A DNA stretch of 64,000 bases from Daldinia sp. FL1419 (GCA_025201765.1 MU623383.1:124001-188000); one strand, 5' to 3'; counted from the stretch's first letter, positions 32,195 through 43,706 are shown. Notes: generated from the letters alone by a model not told the origin. Program-made: numbers and translations.

Positions 32195-33448
32195 TCAACC
32201 TCCTTCACCTCCTCCGCCGGTCCCCCCATCAGTACTCCCGCCACCGCCGCCGTGATTCTTCGGCTTTATCACTAATAGTATTATAGCGCCGACGATAAGC
32301 AAGACAAGCAGAAGAATCATCTTGCGCTTAGTCGTCTTCTTCTGGTAGCCAGCAGCGACAACGAGTTCGCGATCGGCGCCCTTGACGTCGGCGGCCATGC
32401 GCTCGACATTATAGTCGATACGGTCAAGCATGGTACCCTGGTCGATGACCATGGTCTGCAGATCGCGGAAGAGGTCCGAGAGCTCTATGATGCCTTGGGC
32501 GATATCTTCGATCTCGCGCTCGCGCTGGAGGATCACGGCGTCGTTGGAGTGGAGCTGTCGCTGCTGCGTGGTCTGCTGCAGCGCCGATTGCGAGTATGAC
32601 CGGTCCGCGTCGGATTCAAGGAGCGACGGGTCGGCGGCGTAGGCGTTGTTGTTGCTGCTCAGACCCCCGAGGGGCGTCGAGCTCCGCTCGCCGATCGGGG
32701 ATGTGGCGCCTAGGCCGGACATACCGCGGAGTTCTGGGATGTATGTTAGCATTACGGTTCGGAATGGCCACAGTCCGTTATTAGGATAGAATTACTCTTT
32801 AGATATGCGCTCTGCTTTTTCCTGAAGCCTGCGCTGGCCTCCTGCACTCGCGCCGCGAGGCTGATTTGTATATTCTTAGCCATAGTTTCCTCTGCCCTAG
32901 TCATGGTGCCGCTCTGCTTGCTCTCGCGCACCATCTGCTCGATGCGCTGGATACATCGATGGCAATCGTGGAACGCCTTTGTGATAGTCTGGGTCAAGCG
33001 CTCGATCTCGCCCTCCTCGGCCTTCTTGGCCTCTTCGTCGTTGAAGCCCGGGAGCACGTGTTTCTGATGCAAGCGCTCGAGGGTCTGGGACTTGCGGGCG
33101 ACTTCGGCGAGGAGATCCGAGACTTCGTCGTTGATGTCGGCCCACCGCGGGGGTAGTAGGTCCATCTCGATGACGGCGTCGCCGTCGTCGTGGTAGTCGG
33201 CGTTCGATAGTAGGCCCTGCTGATCCTCGGCGCCGGCACTGCTGGCGCCGCTACCGCGGGCGAATTCCGGGAAGCCATTTCTGTCGCCGCTGGGGCCGGA
33301 GCTGTATCGCGTCTTCTTGGCCGGGTGGTGGGCGTAGGATTGGCGGTAGGATATATAGCTATATTAGGTTTCGGTGGTAAGTCTCGAGCGACGTCGTGGG
33401 TAGGAACATAGCAAAGTGGGCTCACAGGTTGGTGCGGTCTCGCCACAT
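32195..33448 (-). CDS. TLG2: syntaxin-16-type t-SNARE Tlg2
   Basis: Qa-SNARE of the trans-Golgi/endosome, used in retrograde endosome-to-Golgi fusion. Exons 33448-33426 (23 nt), 33358-32796 and 32733-32195; introns 33359-33425 (GTGAGC..TAG) and 32734-32795 (GTAATT..CAG). Joins read MWRDRTNL|YISYRQSY and SAYLK|KLRGMSGL, giving 374 aa. An Habc-like helical region (~85-195: ADINDEVSDLLAEVARKSQT..) precedes the SNARE helix (~262-322), which has the zero-layer Gln at about 294 in VIDQGTMLDRIDYN. One membrane anchor (~330-350, MILLLVLLIVGAIILLVI) follows. The short tail after the anchor is almost pure glycine (NHGGGGGSTDGGTGGGGEGG). Divergent from calmodulin, convergent with the helical-repeat gene. 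Confidence 0.92.
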
Positions 33449-34694
33449 GGCGGACGCGGATAGAAGGTGTTGACACCCTCACTTTGGCTATTCTGATATA
33501 TATGGGAAAAGGAATTGGGTGGTAAGAGAGAGGGATTATACTGTAAAACTTGGAAACGATGTATGTCTAATAAGTGGTTAAGTAATTAGACGGTAAGCGA
33601 ATCGCAAAGACAAGACAAATGGTAGTTAATAATAGTACAATGTTGGTAATTCCGCCGTAGTGATACCTCGAGGTTAAACCGTTGGTAGCATTATTTGTTG
33701 TATATTGTACAATACAGATTTACAGTGAGGTATTGTAGATTGCCAGCTCCCTTACAGCTGACGTAGCTTCCGACCAGTCTGGGCTCTGGGTCGTAACTCT
33801 CCTTTTCGGGTTTGGGGGTTGCAGGGCTGACGAGCATCCGCATATAGATACGTGCATATAGGTGCATGTAGATTCAATATTCGAGTTTGATTCGAGTTTG
33901 ATTGGCATTTAAACGCAAAAGTGTTTTCGTGGTACGGATAGATGCAAGTCAAACGTTAGCCTATTACATGTACCGAGCCTGCTAACCATTCTACCATTTG
34001 CTAACCTCCACCGCTAACATCAGCAAGCATGAGCTACATCTAATAGCGCACGGTCCGTTCAGGTCGCACCATATGTACCTAGTATGCATTTGATCATGTA
34101 GGTTGTGTAGGATTGTATTAGGACTTTATTAGGACTTTATCAGGACTTGACTTGAGCTAGGCGTATTTCATATAGTCTTGGGCAATAAGTATGTATAGTT
34201 CTTAAGAAAATCCGATGTCATATACTTCCAGAATCAAACGATAAGAGGGAGTGAAGAAAAATGAAGAAGAAAAAAATAGGACGAACCCGCTTGATTTGAC
34301 GATAGCCCTGGGCTGCCTTTATCTATACAGTACAAGGTAGAAATCCCAAAAGTGCCCAGTGGCTTCCCCCCTTTACCTAAACTCTTTAACTTTTAAGGAG
34401 GTACTACCTAACCACTAACCCCCTAATACTTTCCGTACAAATACAAAAAGCCCCTCCATCCATCCACCTCCCCACTATTTTTATGGAATCCAGCCCTGCC
34501 TTGTTCCTAATATTATTGATCCAACCCTTGAACGCTTCTCAAAAACAGAGGCCCTTCTTCCTCCTTGGCAACCTACATCTTCTGTAGTTAACTGCGACTG
34601 CGAAAAAAAAAAAAGCGACACTCATTCTTTCGTTGCCTCAAATCACTATCCCAAATCCACAATACATATTTCACATCTAAAAAACAACTCAACT
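33449..34694. promoter_or_regulatory. divergent upstream region of TLG2 and calmodulin
   Basis: 1.25 kb. It carries long pyrimidine/CT stretches and an A12 run (34603-34614) close to the calmodulin start, and a direct repeat of TTATTAGGACTT / TTATCAGGACTT near 34117-34150. No gene seen; frames at 33720-33952 are domain-free. Confidence 0.5.
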
Positions 34695-35705
34695 ATGGTA
34701 TGTTCTTGTTCAGCTCGTCACCGCCAACCTATAGAGAGAACCCCGCCGATGAGGGGCTCTCTTAAGGAGGTGAAAATAGTGCTCGCGCTGACCTCGTGTT
34801 TTATCATCACAGGCCGATTCTCTGACCGAAGAGCAAGTCTCCGAGTTCAAGGAGGCGTTCTCCCTCTTTGTAAGTATTTCCCAAGCGTCTACTACTTGTT
34901 TGAAATTTCGTAGCTGTTGATATTAGCTATCGAATCATCTTGCTTTTGATGACGTACCAGCTAACGACTCGAGTAGGACAAAGATGGTGATGGTAAGTTA
35001 CTATCTCGACGACGTTGCTAAACATCCTACCTTTGCTTGAACCGACCTAAACAAAGCAATCAACCCTCGACTACCTCGCATCCGCTTCTACTCACTTCAA
35101 CTACCTCGTGTTCCTGTTCTAGCGATCAAAGTCGACTAACCCAAAACTACCAGGACAAATCACTACAAAAGAGCTAGGCACCGTCATGCGATCGCTGGGT
35201 CAAAACCCCTCCGAATCTGAGCTTCAGGACATGATCAATGAAGTCGATGCCGACAACAACGGAACCATTGACTTCCCTGGTGAGTTTATTGCTACCTGGC
35301 GCAAACTCGTACCACCTCAAAGCCTTACTGACATTTGGGTCGCACAGAGTTCTTGACCATGATGGCTCGCAAGATGAAGGACACCGACTCCGAGGAGGAA
35401 ATCCGAGAAGCCTTCAAGGTTCGCAGTTTTCAGTCTCATATACAATATCCAATCGCTTATCGTTAATAGGTTTTCGACCGTGACAACAACGGCTTCATCT
35501 CTGCTGCTGAACTCCGCCACGTTATGACTTCCATCGGAGAGAAGCTCACCGACGACGAGGTCGATGAGATGATTCGCGAAGCTGACCAGGATGGTGACGG
35601 CCGCATCGACTGTGAGCAATATGTCCTCCCGCTTACCGAAATTTTTGGCCATACTAACTGATACTACTAGATAACGAGTTCGTCCAGCTGATGATGCAGA
35701 AATAA
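34695..35705 (+). CDS. CMD1: calmodulin
   Basis: Universal calcium sensor, 149 aa. Seven exons: 34695-34697 (ATG alone), 34813-34869, 34977-34992 (16 nt), 35154-35279, 35348-35418, 35470-35611 and 35671-35705. Introns begin GTATGT, GTAAGT, GTAAGT, GTGAGT, GTTCGC and GTGAGC, and end CAG or TAG. The conceptual product starts [20 protein letters not shown] and ends EFVQLMMQK. Four EF-hands with intact loops: [36 protein letters not shown] and [12 protein letters not shown]. High conservation of the product makes the exon structure almost certain despite the 3-nt first exon and the non-consensus GTTCGC donor. Introns 1-3 (107-161 bp) are longer than most here, which is common in calmodulin genes of filamentous fungi. 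Confidence 0.98.
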
Positions 35706-37432
35706 AATGGAGAAAGAAAACAGGAACTTGTTAGATCTTAGCTAACCTGTTGCCGTCATACCCACTTCTGATGTTGCGATGAGCTTTTTCTTTTCTCTCG
35801 GAGCCGTGGCCAGTGGGACGCTATTGATTGGGCTGACATTGCCAGCTCGGGTGGTGGTATACACATGAATGGTGTTAGGCTGAAAGACGGGTAGGATCTC
35901 CTCCACCAACGGTTGTCTTGGCTCTATATTTCCCGATAAACAATAGCACGACAATCTCGATGCGACTTCGTGTCCCATCCTATACTGCTATATTTACTAT
36001 CTGGTGAATTTTATAGGCCTGTAATCTTACGACCGGAGCCTTTCGTAGTTTCCATATTATGTAGCATTCGATTAATATGAGGTCCCATATACCTATCTAA
36101 TATTGATTATACGATGACTCGCGTATAGACCCGTTGATCATGATGTTTCCAGTGCTCTAAATTATCAATTCAAACCCCTAACGAGCCTTTCAATACACGA
36201 CCGTTACAACAGAAAACTCTGCTTAAGTCCGAAGATTGTGAGCACAGCTTGAACCTGAAGGTCTTCAAACCCTTCCTAATATTATGGTGGAAGTATCTAG
36301 GAAGTATTACCTAAAAACTGTGCCTCGATGATTTGCTCTACAATCGGACCTAAGAAGAAGGGTCTTTAGAGGTCTGAGTCGACCAGCTCTATCCGCCCAA
36401 TAAGTAAGTTATCAGTCTACAACAATAGTTGCTTCCTGCTTTGACCCCTTTTACATAGATAGGTACACTACTAAACTTGGTATTCAGTACATGGCTCGCT
36501 ATTTCTACATGTTAAATGGTTATAAAATATCCATACTCCTTCAATCCTAGCAAGTAAATTTGGAACACACTATATACCGAACTTAGGGTGGGAATACCTA
36601 TCAGAATATGAAGTTCGCTAAACATAAATAACCTATACATAGTATATACAATAGGTTATAGCTTATCGATCTAATCCAGAGTCTCTTAGATATAATCACC
36701 GTTAGTAGTTATTCACCTGGTGGACTTTAATTCGGCTTCTTGTCTACCATGTTAGTTAGGTGAACTCTACGGAAGTAGTTATTAATATTCTTAAGTATGG
36801 TATAGTTAAACAGAGTGGTGAACCAAAGCAGGTTAGTTAAAGACTTTGGACTAGTTGTACACTCTTTAACCTTTATCCGAAGGAGCTTGGGCCAGCAGCC
36901 ACAACCTACACTAGCTTGTCATGTCAACGGACGGGTATCTAATCAATTGGCGTAAAGTCGGTGGGGAATGGGGATAAGGTGGCTTACGGAAACGGAAGAG
37001 CTTGAACAGGGAAGCTCCGTCACCTTAACCCCCTTTTTTCTATCATTTCTTGTTCGGACTTTTCGAACCAAAAAAAAAAAAAATCAAAAATTCGAAATTC
37101 CCTTGGCTACGTCCCACCAGACACGTAGTGAGAAGTGTCCCCGTCCCCGTTCCCGCGAACCATGACATAAAGCTCCGCCCCGCTCTACTCGAATTCTTAA
37201 CAGTATTAGTTTATTCATCTGATGTTTAGCTACGGATTCAAGATCTCTTATCTGCTTGCCTCTGGGAAAGCTGACCATTTCGTCAGTTCTCCGGGCTGAT
37301 ATTATACAACCCGCGTCCCGAGCGATGTGAATATTTGTTTTGCCTTTCCATTGCAATTCGCTAGCTTTGAAGCCTTGTTAGAGTAGTATACGTTAGATTT
37401 ACGTTCCCCAATTCGTCCTATTCGCCGCAGTC
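35706..37432. other. 1.7 kb intergenic region
   Basis: Between calmodulin and the mannosidase. It holds an A-rich run at 37071-37089 and pyrimidine stretches near 37030-37070 that look promoter-like. Short frames (35742-35978 minus, 36968-37165 plus) have no support. No RNA gene recognised. Confidence 0.4.
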
Positions 37433-39265
37433 ATGGGTGTTCGTCGAGTCCGGCTGCTTCTCGCTGCCATTGCCATTTGGGTACTTGCGTCTTGGTACTA
37501 TAGCTGGCACCCGCCCGCTGGTTCGGGCATTTTTAGTCCTATTCGTTCCCCAGGGAACCGTCCTACCTCGGGCTCGGCTGGCTCGACAAGCCTGAAGTGG
37601 GAGAAACGTCCGCCTCAGTATCCCGTGGAAACCCCCGCCACGCTCCCGAAAAGCAAGCCTTCCAAACGAATACCCCGCGTGCAAGCCACGAGGCCGAAAG
37701 AGACTGCTTCCGATAAGGAGTTACGGCTACGGAGACTTGCTGCTATCAAGGATAGCTTCAAGCACAGCTGGAATGGGTACAAGAAATATGCATGGGGTCA
37801 CGACGAGATCAAACCCATTTCGGGGTTATATAAAGATCCCTTTGCGGGGTGGGCAGCCACTCTCGTTGATTCTCTAGATAGTCTATGGCTTCTTGACATG
37901 AAAGAGGATTTCGAGTTTGCCGTAAAGGCGTGCGAGACGATCGATTTTACCACCACGGAGACTCTACATATCAACATTTTCGAGACAACAATTCGATACC
38001 TCGGTGGGTTCTTGGCGGCGTACGAGCTAAGCGAGAAGCAATACCCCGGTCTCCTCAAAAAGGCGACCGAGGTTGCTGATTTGGTGATGTCGTGTTTCGA
38101 TACGCCGAACCACATGCCCATAACGCGATTTCCCTGGAAGGAGTATGCTAGGGGTAAGCTACAGGTAGCTCCGGGACATGCTCTACTAGCCGAAGTCGGG
38201 TCTCTAAGTCTTGAGCTTACCAAGCTGTCTCAATTGACAGGCGACATGCAATATTATGATGTTGTGCAAAGAATAGCCGATGATCTTGAAAAAGACCAGC
38301 AGAGTACCTCATTGCCAGGGATGTGGCCGATCGTAGTAGACCCTTCCAAGACGCCTCTCAAGTCTTCTGGGGATTCCTTCACACTTGGTGGAATGGCCGA
38401 TAGTACCTTTGAGTATTTGGGAAAGCAATACCTATTACTTGGCGGCGCTCTTGATCAACCCCGCAAGATGTACGAAGGCTTCATCGACGTCGCAAAGAAG
38501 CACCTTCTGCGTCGAGCTCTTAACCCGGATAATCTCAAGTTACTATTCTTCGGTGACGCTAGGGTTGTCACTATGCCCGAGGGCGGCGAGGAGATTGTGA
38601 CTACCCCCATAGCACAACATCTGACATGTTTTGCAGGGGGTATGGTGGGTATGGCAGCTAAGATCTTCGACCGCCCGTCGGACCTAGCTGTAGCGGAGCA
38701 ATTGACTGAGGGGTGTGTGTGGTCGTACAACCAAACTGACTCGGGCGTTGGTCCCGAGTTGTTTCGATTCATTCCTTGTGACCCGGACGTTACTAAAGAC
38801 GACTGTCAGTGGAGCGAGGCGCGCTGGACGGAAGCCGTCAGGAAATTCTGGGGCCGCAACGTCAAGGGTGAGAAGCTTTCCGACAAGCAGATCAAAGACA
38901 ATATTATAAAGGCGCGGAATCTGCCCCTCGGCATGGTGAATGTCGACGATCGCCGATACCTCCTGCGCCCTGAAGCCATCGAGTCCGTATTTATGATGTG
39001 GCGTATGACGGGAGACCCCAAGTACATGGAAAAGGCATGGGCTATGTTCGAAGCTGTGAACAAGTTTACACGGTCAAAGTACGCTTCGGCAGCGTTAGAC
39101 GATGTGACAGAAAAGAAGCCGGAGCAAGTGGACAGCATGGAGAGTTTTTGGTTGGCGGAAACGCTCAAGTATTTCTACTTGATTTTCGGCGATTGGGACT
39201 TGGTTAACCTAGACGAATGGGTATTAAATACCGAGGCGCATCCCTTACGGCGCGCGGACGCATGA
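37433..39265 (+). CDS. class I alpha-1,2-mannosidase, glycoside hydrolase family 47
   Basis: Trims alpha-1,2-mannose from N-glycans in the ER/Golgi. Intronless, 610 aa. A type II membrane protein: a short basic N-terminus (MGVRRVR), one anchor helix (~8-25) and a Pro/Ser-rich stem to ~105. The GH47 domain then runs to the end, with RDSF-like KDSFKHSWNGYKKYAWGHDE, the DSLDSLWLLDM motif, GDSFTLGGMADSTFEYLGKQ, HLTCFAGGMVG, LRPEAIESVFMMWRMTGD and VDSMESFWLAETLKYFYLIF. The C-terminal NTEAHPLRR contains the Thr that coordinates calcium in the family. Key acidic residues appear present, so it should be catalytic rather than an EDEM-like lectin. Which fungal subclass (ER Mns1-type or Golgi type) is not resolved. 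Confidence 0.92.
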   Translation: MGVRRVRLLLAAIAIWVLASWYYSWHPPAGSGIFSPIRSPGNRPTSGSAGSTSLKWEKRPPQYPVETPATLPKSKPSKRIPRVQATRPKETASDKELRLRRLAAIKDSFKHSWNGYKKYAWGHDEIKPISGLYKDPFAGWAATLVDSLDSLWLLDMKEDFEFAVKACETIDFTTTETLHINIFETTIRYLGGFLAAYELSEKQYPGLLKKATEVADLVMSCFDTPNHMPITRFPWKEYARGKLQVAPGHALLAEVGSLSLELTKLSQLTGDMQYYDVVQRIADDLEKDQQSTSLPGMWPIVVDPSKTPLKSSGDSFTLGGMADSTFEYLGKQYLLLGGALDQPRKMYEGFIDVAKKHLLRRALNPDNLKLLFFGDARVVTMPEGGEEIVTTPIAQHLTCFAGGMVGMAAKIFDRPSDLAVAEQLTEGCVWSYNQTDSGVGPELFRFIPCDPDVTKDDCQWSEARWTEAVRKFWGRNVKGEKLSDKQIKDNIIKARNLPLGMVNVDDRRYLLRPEAIESVFMMWRMTGDPKYMEKAWAMFEAVNKFTRSKYASAALDDVTEKKPEQVDSMESFWLAETLKYFYLIFGDWDLVNLDEWVLNTEAHPLRRADA

Positions 39266-40144
39266 GAGCCAGCATGGTTTTGATTCTTAGTATATGAATG
39301 ATAGAAGACGGGACGTGATACCCCTAGAGGAAATGATATATAGGCGGTATAAATGTCGAACGGGGGGGGATTTGGATTGGTCTGGTCTGGATTGGATTAA
39401 GGGGTTACGATAGAAGTACAACATTGCGATGATATATCCGAAATGCTATATGACTAGAGGTCCGAGTTACATGATATTGTTGTGTGCCACCAAATGCACA
39501 GACAAGTCCCAGATGTTCCAGATGTTCTAGATGTTCCAGATGGGTACACAAACTTGAGATTATCAGATCCTCCCATGGCTCATTGCCATACCCCAGCCTA
39601 CTTTGAAGTTTGAACATATTTAAATTATATGATTTGACCGACGTTGAATAAATATATTAAATAAGAATAAATGAAAAAGTATAAATTCATCGAATATACA
39701 TCTCGGTTCTAATTAGATTTCCCGAAAACCGGCTATTCTTCATCTACTCTTATTAGGGGGTACAGATCCCATGCATTGTACGTAGGTATCTCGAATACGT
39801 ACCTACCTACCTAGGTACGTAGGGACCTTCTATTTTGGACATACATGAACCAACCCATGGAGTCTTCCCCGACAGGTCCCGAATTCTTGGAACAAATCTA
39901 CTATTGCAGCGGCCCCTGTAGCGATACCTACTATATAAAAGGTCGGCCCGGTCCATTTACCATGTGCATTGAATTTTCCCAAGTTTTTTCTTCATTTATT
40001 CGATTCATTCGCAGAATATCAATCCACCTCGCCGGACCTGGGTACCGGTTGTCCTTGTCTTGATTATTTTTCCCAACGAGCAAATCACGATGGTGGATTT
40101 GGCAGACCTTTTTTTTCTCTTCTTTTTTTTTTTTGCCTGTCGGT

Positions 40145-40181
<37 letters not shown>

Positions 40182-40277
40182 TTTATTTAACAAAATTACG
40201 GGAGTTTGGGAAAGACCAAAAAAGCCAAATTAGTTTTTGTAAAANNNNNNNNNNCCCCCCCCCCCCCCCCCCCCCCG

Positions 40278-40324
<47 letters not shown>

Positions 40325-41168
40325 GCATTGTCTTATTCCCTATTTCCCGCTTCTTCGCTCTTCGCCACAAGACGCTAAAGCTTGTTCGTCATAGTATGCT
40401 CATCGCGTATTGGGCAGGTGGCTGGGCTGGAAAGGGATATGGAAGAATGGGGATGGGGATTGATAAGAGGTGAGTTAGGTAAAACTAGTGTATAAGTCAC
40501 CAAAAAAAGGTGTTTATTACCGTAACTACATCCCGCATTCTCACCGCTGAAGCTTGGGGTGATAATGTGGCGATTGACTAATAAGTATCTTTTGTTTCTT
40601 TGGTCCTGGATTCAATAGTCTTATTATTATTTTTTATGTGGTACTAGTCAATTATTGATATTATCTATATTTTATACACACATCTGCATATTTTATATAT
40701 AGTGTCTTTTTTTGAAGGTTTTTTTTTATAACAAAGACTTTCTCTGTTACAAATTATATGTAACATAATTGTGATACATTCTATTTAAATGCTACAAGCA
40801 CTTTGTAGCTCTCGCCGACTAGCAACTGGAATCGAATCACTGGAGACTATCTAATAATTCGCTAACTAGGGAGTGAAATAGTCTTGCTACAAAAAACTTG
40901 CAGGCTAGCAAACTCGAGGTCAACATCTTCTCGAATATCCAGTTCACTCCAGAGTGCGGATCATATAAAGTATCGCCTTTCTCCCCCCCTGCGCATCGTA
41001 GCCTGCATTCCTTGCCTATCTAGTTCCTCACCTACAGATAGGAATTATTGGTATTTCCCGGTCTCCGGTTTCCGGTTAATATATCTGAGCTTGTCAAATC
41101 GAAAAAAGGAGGGAAAAAGAGACAACACAAGCTTGAAGCGCATATGTGCTTACTTGCTCACTTGAGCC
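39266..41168. other. intergenic region with an assembly gap
   Basis: 1.9 kb. It contains a 9-bp repeat AGATGTTCC/T (three copies, 39511-39537), a TACCTACCTACCTAGGTACGTAGG cluster near 39800-39823, homopolymer tracts, a G30 run, a 10-N gap and a long C run (separate entry). 40640-40800 is AT-rich. No gene supported; frames across the G and C runs are artefacts. Confidence 0.5.
40150..40320. other. assembly gap flanked by poly-G and poly-C
   Basis: G x30 at 40150-40179; ~65 bp of T/A-rich low-complexity sequence; N x10 at 40245-40254; then C at 40255-40320 broken once by G at 40277. Two complementary homopolymers pointing at a gap are typical of no-signal base calls in two-colour short-read chemistry, so the true sequence and length here are unknown. 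Confidence 0.85.
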
Positions 41169-42560
41169 ATGACCTCTGATATCCCGTCTCCCGCGGCTTC
41201 GCGCTCGCATTTAGGCGATTATCACCACCACGGGGAAGCCACTAGCTCCCGTTCTTCGGTCCATACACCTATATCACAGCCTCATGTATCCCGTATCTCT
41301 CATCATAATGCCACAAGTACAGGTGTAGAAGCCATGGATGAGAATGGCGACCAACCCGTGGCTCGTCATCCGGCCGGTGCAGTCGAGGATCTTGAATCCC
41401 AGACTGGTCCGACCCGTCGCGGCGGCAATGACCCCTATAACCTCTCCTTGGCCTTCAAAACGGATGAGCAGCTGGATGAGATCAAGGCCAATACAGCCCG
41501 GAAGCGTACGGGTGCCGCTAGCTCAGGTATAGAGAAGCTTACTTCCACCCTCCGAGCACGGAGGGTCCAGACATTCTACCATAAGCAGAACGATACCATC
41601 AAGCAAATGCTCAAGACGGTAGAGGAGCACTCCATCGACGCACAGAACGAGGCAGGCGACGACAACCTACGGGTAAAGATTGCCGTCGTAGGCTCCCTCA
41701 TAGCCAACATATGCCTGGCCATTCTGCAGATCTACGGCGCCGTGACCTCCGGCTCCTTATCTCTCTTCACCACCATGGCCGACGCCATATTCGACCCCTT
41801 GAGTAATCTCACCCTGATCCTCGTACAACACTCCATGAAACGGGTAGACCCCAACAGGTTCCCGTCCGGCAAGGCGCGGTTGGAAACAATGGGCAACATC
41901 ACGTTCTGCGCCATGATGACGGCCGTATCCGCCATCCTCATCGCCTTCTCGTGCCAGGACATCTCGAACCGGATCGGCACGAGCGAGGTTAACGGCTTCA
42001 ACCTTCCGTCCGTGATCGCAGTCTGCGTAGCCTTCGCCACGAAGCTAGCCCTGTTCTTCTACTGCTGGGGCATCAAGGACAAGTACAGCCAAGTCAATAT
42101 CCTATGGCAAGACCACCGCAACGACCTTCTCATCAACGGCTTCGGCGTGCTCACGTCGGTCGGCGGGTCGAAGCTAACCTGGTGGATCGACCCGATGGGC
42201 GCCATCATCATCTCGCTCGTCATCAGCTACGCGTGGCTGTACCAGGCGTTCAAGGAGTTCATGACGCTGGTGGGGCGCGCGGCCGATATCGACGTCCACC
42301 GCCTCATCACGTACGTGTGTCTGACGTACTCGGACGCCATCCTCGGCATCGACACCGTTCGCGTCTACCACTCGGGCCCCAAGCTCATCGCCGAGATCGA
42401 CATCGTCATGGACCCCGCCGACCCCCTCCGCACCACCCACGACGTCTCCGAGGGCTTGCAGACCGAGCTCGAGAAGCTCCCCAATATCGAACGCGCCTAT
42501 GTCCACGTCGATTACGAGACTACGCATAAGCCCGAGCATAGCTATCGCAAGGACCTATGA
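41169..42560 (+). CDS. cation diffusion facilitator, manganese-type
   Basis: Six-helix proton-coupled metal exporter of the CDF family. Intronless, 463 aa. A ~165-residue N-terminal cytoplasmic region, His/Ser-rich at the start (DYHHHGEATSS), precedes the first helix (~170). The metal-site motifs are DAIFD in TM2 (Asp205 and Asp209) and DHRND in TM5 (Asp315, His316, Asp319). DxxxD in both helices is the signature of the Mn-transporting CDF subgroup, while Zn members use HxxxD. The C-terminal domain (~380-455) has the usual ferredoxin-like fold markers GIDTVRVYHSGPKLIAEIDI and a His in AYVHVDYE. Likely a Golgi or vacuolar Mn transporter (inference). No His-rich loop between TM4 and TM5, again unlike Zn exporters. 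Confidence 0.92.
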   Translation: MTSDIPSPAASRSHLGDYHHHGEATSSRSSVHTPISQPHVSRISHHNATSTGVEAMDENGDQPVARHPAGAVEDLESQTGPTRRGGNDPYNLSLAFKTDEQLDEIKANTARKRTGAASSGIEKLTSTLRARRVQTFYHKQNDTIKQMLKTVEEHSIDAQNEAGDDNLRVKIAVVGSLIANICLAILQIYGAVTSGSLSLFTTMADAIFDPLSNLTLILVQHSMKRVDPNRFPSGKARLETMGNITFCAMMTAVSAILIAFSCQDISNRIGTSEVNGFNLPSVIAVCVAFATKLALFFYCWGIKDKYSQVNILWQDHRNDLLINGFGVLTSVGGSKLTWWIDPMGAIIISLVISYAWLYQAFKEFMTLVGRAADIDVHRLITYVCLTYSDAILGIDTVRVYHSGPKLIAEIDIVMDPADPLRTTHDVSEGLQTELEKLPNIERAYVHVDYETTHKPEHSYRKDL

Positions 42561-43706
42561 GCGTAGTGCGTAGCAGGTGCGCATTGCGTGATGCGTTGCG
42601 AGGTAGCATAGCATAGCATAGCATAGCATAGCATGGCATGGCATAAGTAATTGGCGACCGCGTACAGGATAACTTCTCAGCGGCATATTCACGTGGCATG
42701 AGCAAAGATTATATTCACCATGAGGTATTTCAACGGGTATTCAACGAACCGTTGCGGCGTTATATCTAAAGGAGTGGTGGGGGGAAACACAACAAAGCTG
42801 GGAAAGATGAATAGGAGACGTCGCCCCCCGAAAAAAGACGCGGGCGTACGTTTATCAGCATATAGTAGCCATAGGAGCAATAGTAGTAGTAATATATATT
42901 AACGTCCCTCCCCGGAACACCCATGGCCATTCGTCTCCCCGTTATGGAACACGTCAGACAGAGCAATATCCCGCTAGCTCGTATCAGGATCAGATGACGG
43001 ATTCCCGCTGGCTTTCCTGGAGTATCACCGTTGATCCGCCGTGGTTTGAGCTGGTCTGCCTACTCGGGCCTTTCGTGAACTCAAATGTCAAAGACCAAAC
43101 ACACCCTTATACATCTAAAATCCCCCATATTGTTTCCCCCATTCGGACGCCACAGGGAGAGTTCCGACAGCCTATAGTTTACGTCGCCGGCGTTACTCGT
43201 GCTACTTGATAGATAGGAGTCGTTTAAGAAGTAATACGAGGCTAAGTTGTTGATTATTCGTCCTATAGGAACTCTAGCCTAGTTCTTTTCATCTCCTTTA
43301 ATACTATAGGCTATTTCGATCAAGAGAAATTACGAGCAGGCTACGTGAACGCAGACACGTCATCATCAATATGTCTAGTTCCAAACCAACCAGTTGGTAA
43401 CCCCCCTAATTGTCCGAAGATATAAGAGTCTTCACTGCAACGTAGCCGCATAAACCTAAAGCATCTGTGCCCAGTAAGAATTAATTATATTTGACATGTT
43501 GATTACGCTACTTGGAGGGTATCATTTTACTCTCGCCGCATACACAACCTCTCCCTAACGCCATCTTCAAAAGTTTACCTCCGGCCCGTTTTCCCACGCT
43601 CTATCCGCGCCAAAATATATCGAGATCAGAAGTTAAGGTAGGTAGGTACCTATGCTAGTATGTGAGGTGGGTTATGCGATCGGATAGAGACGAATAATCT
43701 AAAGAA
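42561..43706. other. intergenic region with a 5-bp tandem repeat
   Basis: Eight tandem copies of AGCAT/GGCAT at 42605-42644 lie right after the transporter stop codon. GGTAGGTAGGTACC is at 43637-43650. Frames at 42994-43209 and on the minus strand at 42689-42966 have no support. Confidence 0.45.
42605..42644 (+). repeat. 5-bp tandem repeat
   Basis: Six copies of AGCAT followed by two of GGCAT, about 45 bp after the stop codon of the CDF transporter, probably in its 3' untranslated region. Confidence 0.85.

Noticed and set aside
40206..40394. Proline-rich open frame across the C run
   Set aside because: It crosses Ns and a homopolymer artefact.
42104..42529. 141-aa Arg/His-rich frame inside the CDF transporter
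   Set aside because: Shadow frame of the real transporter gene.
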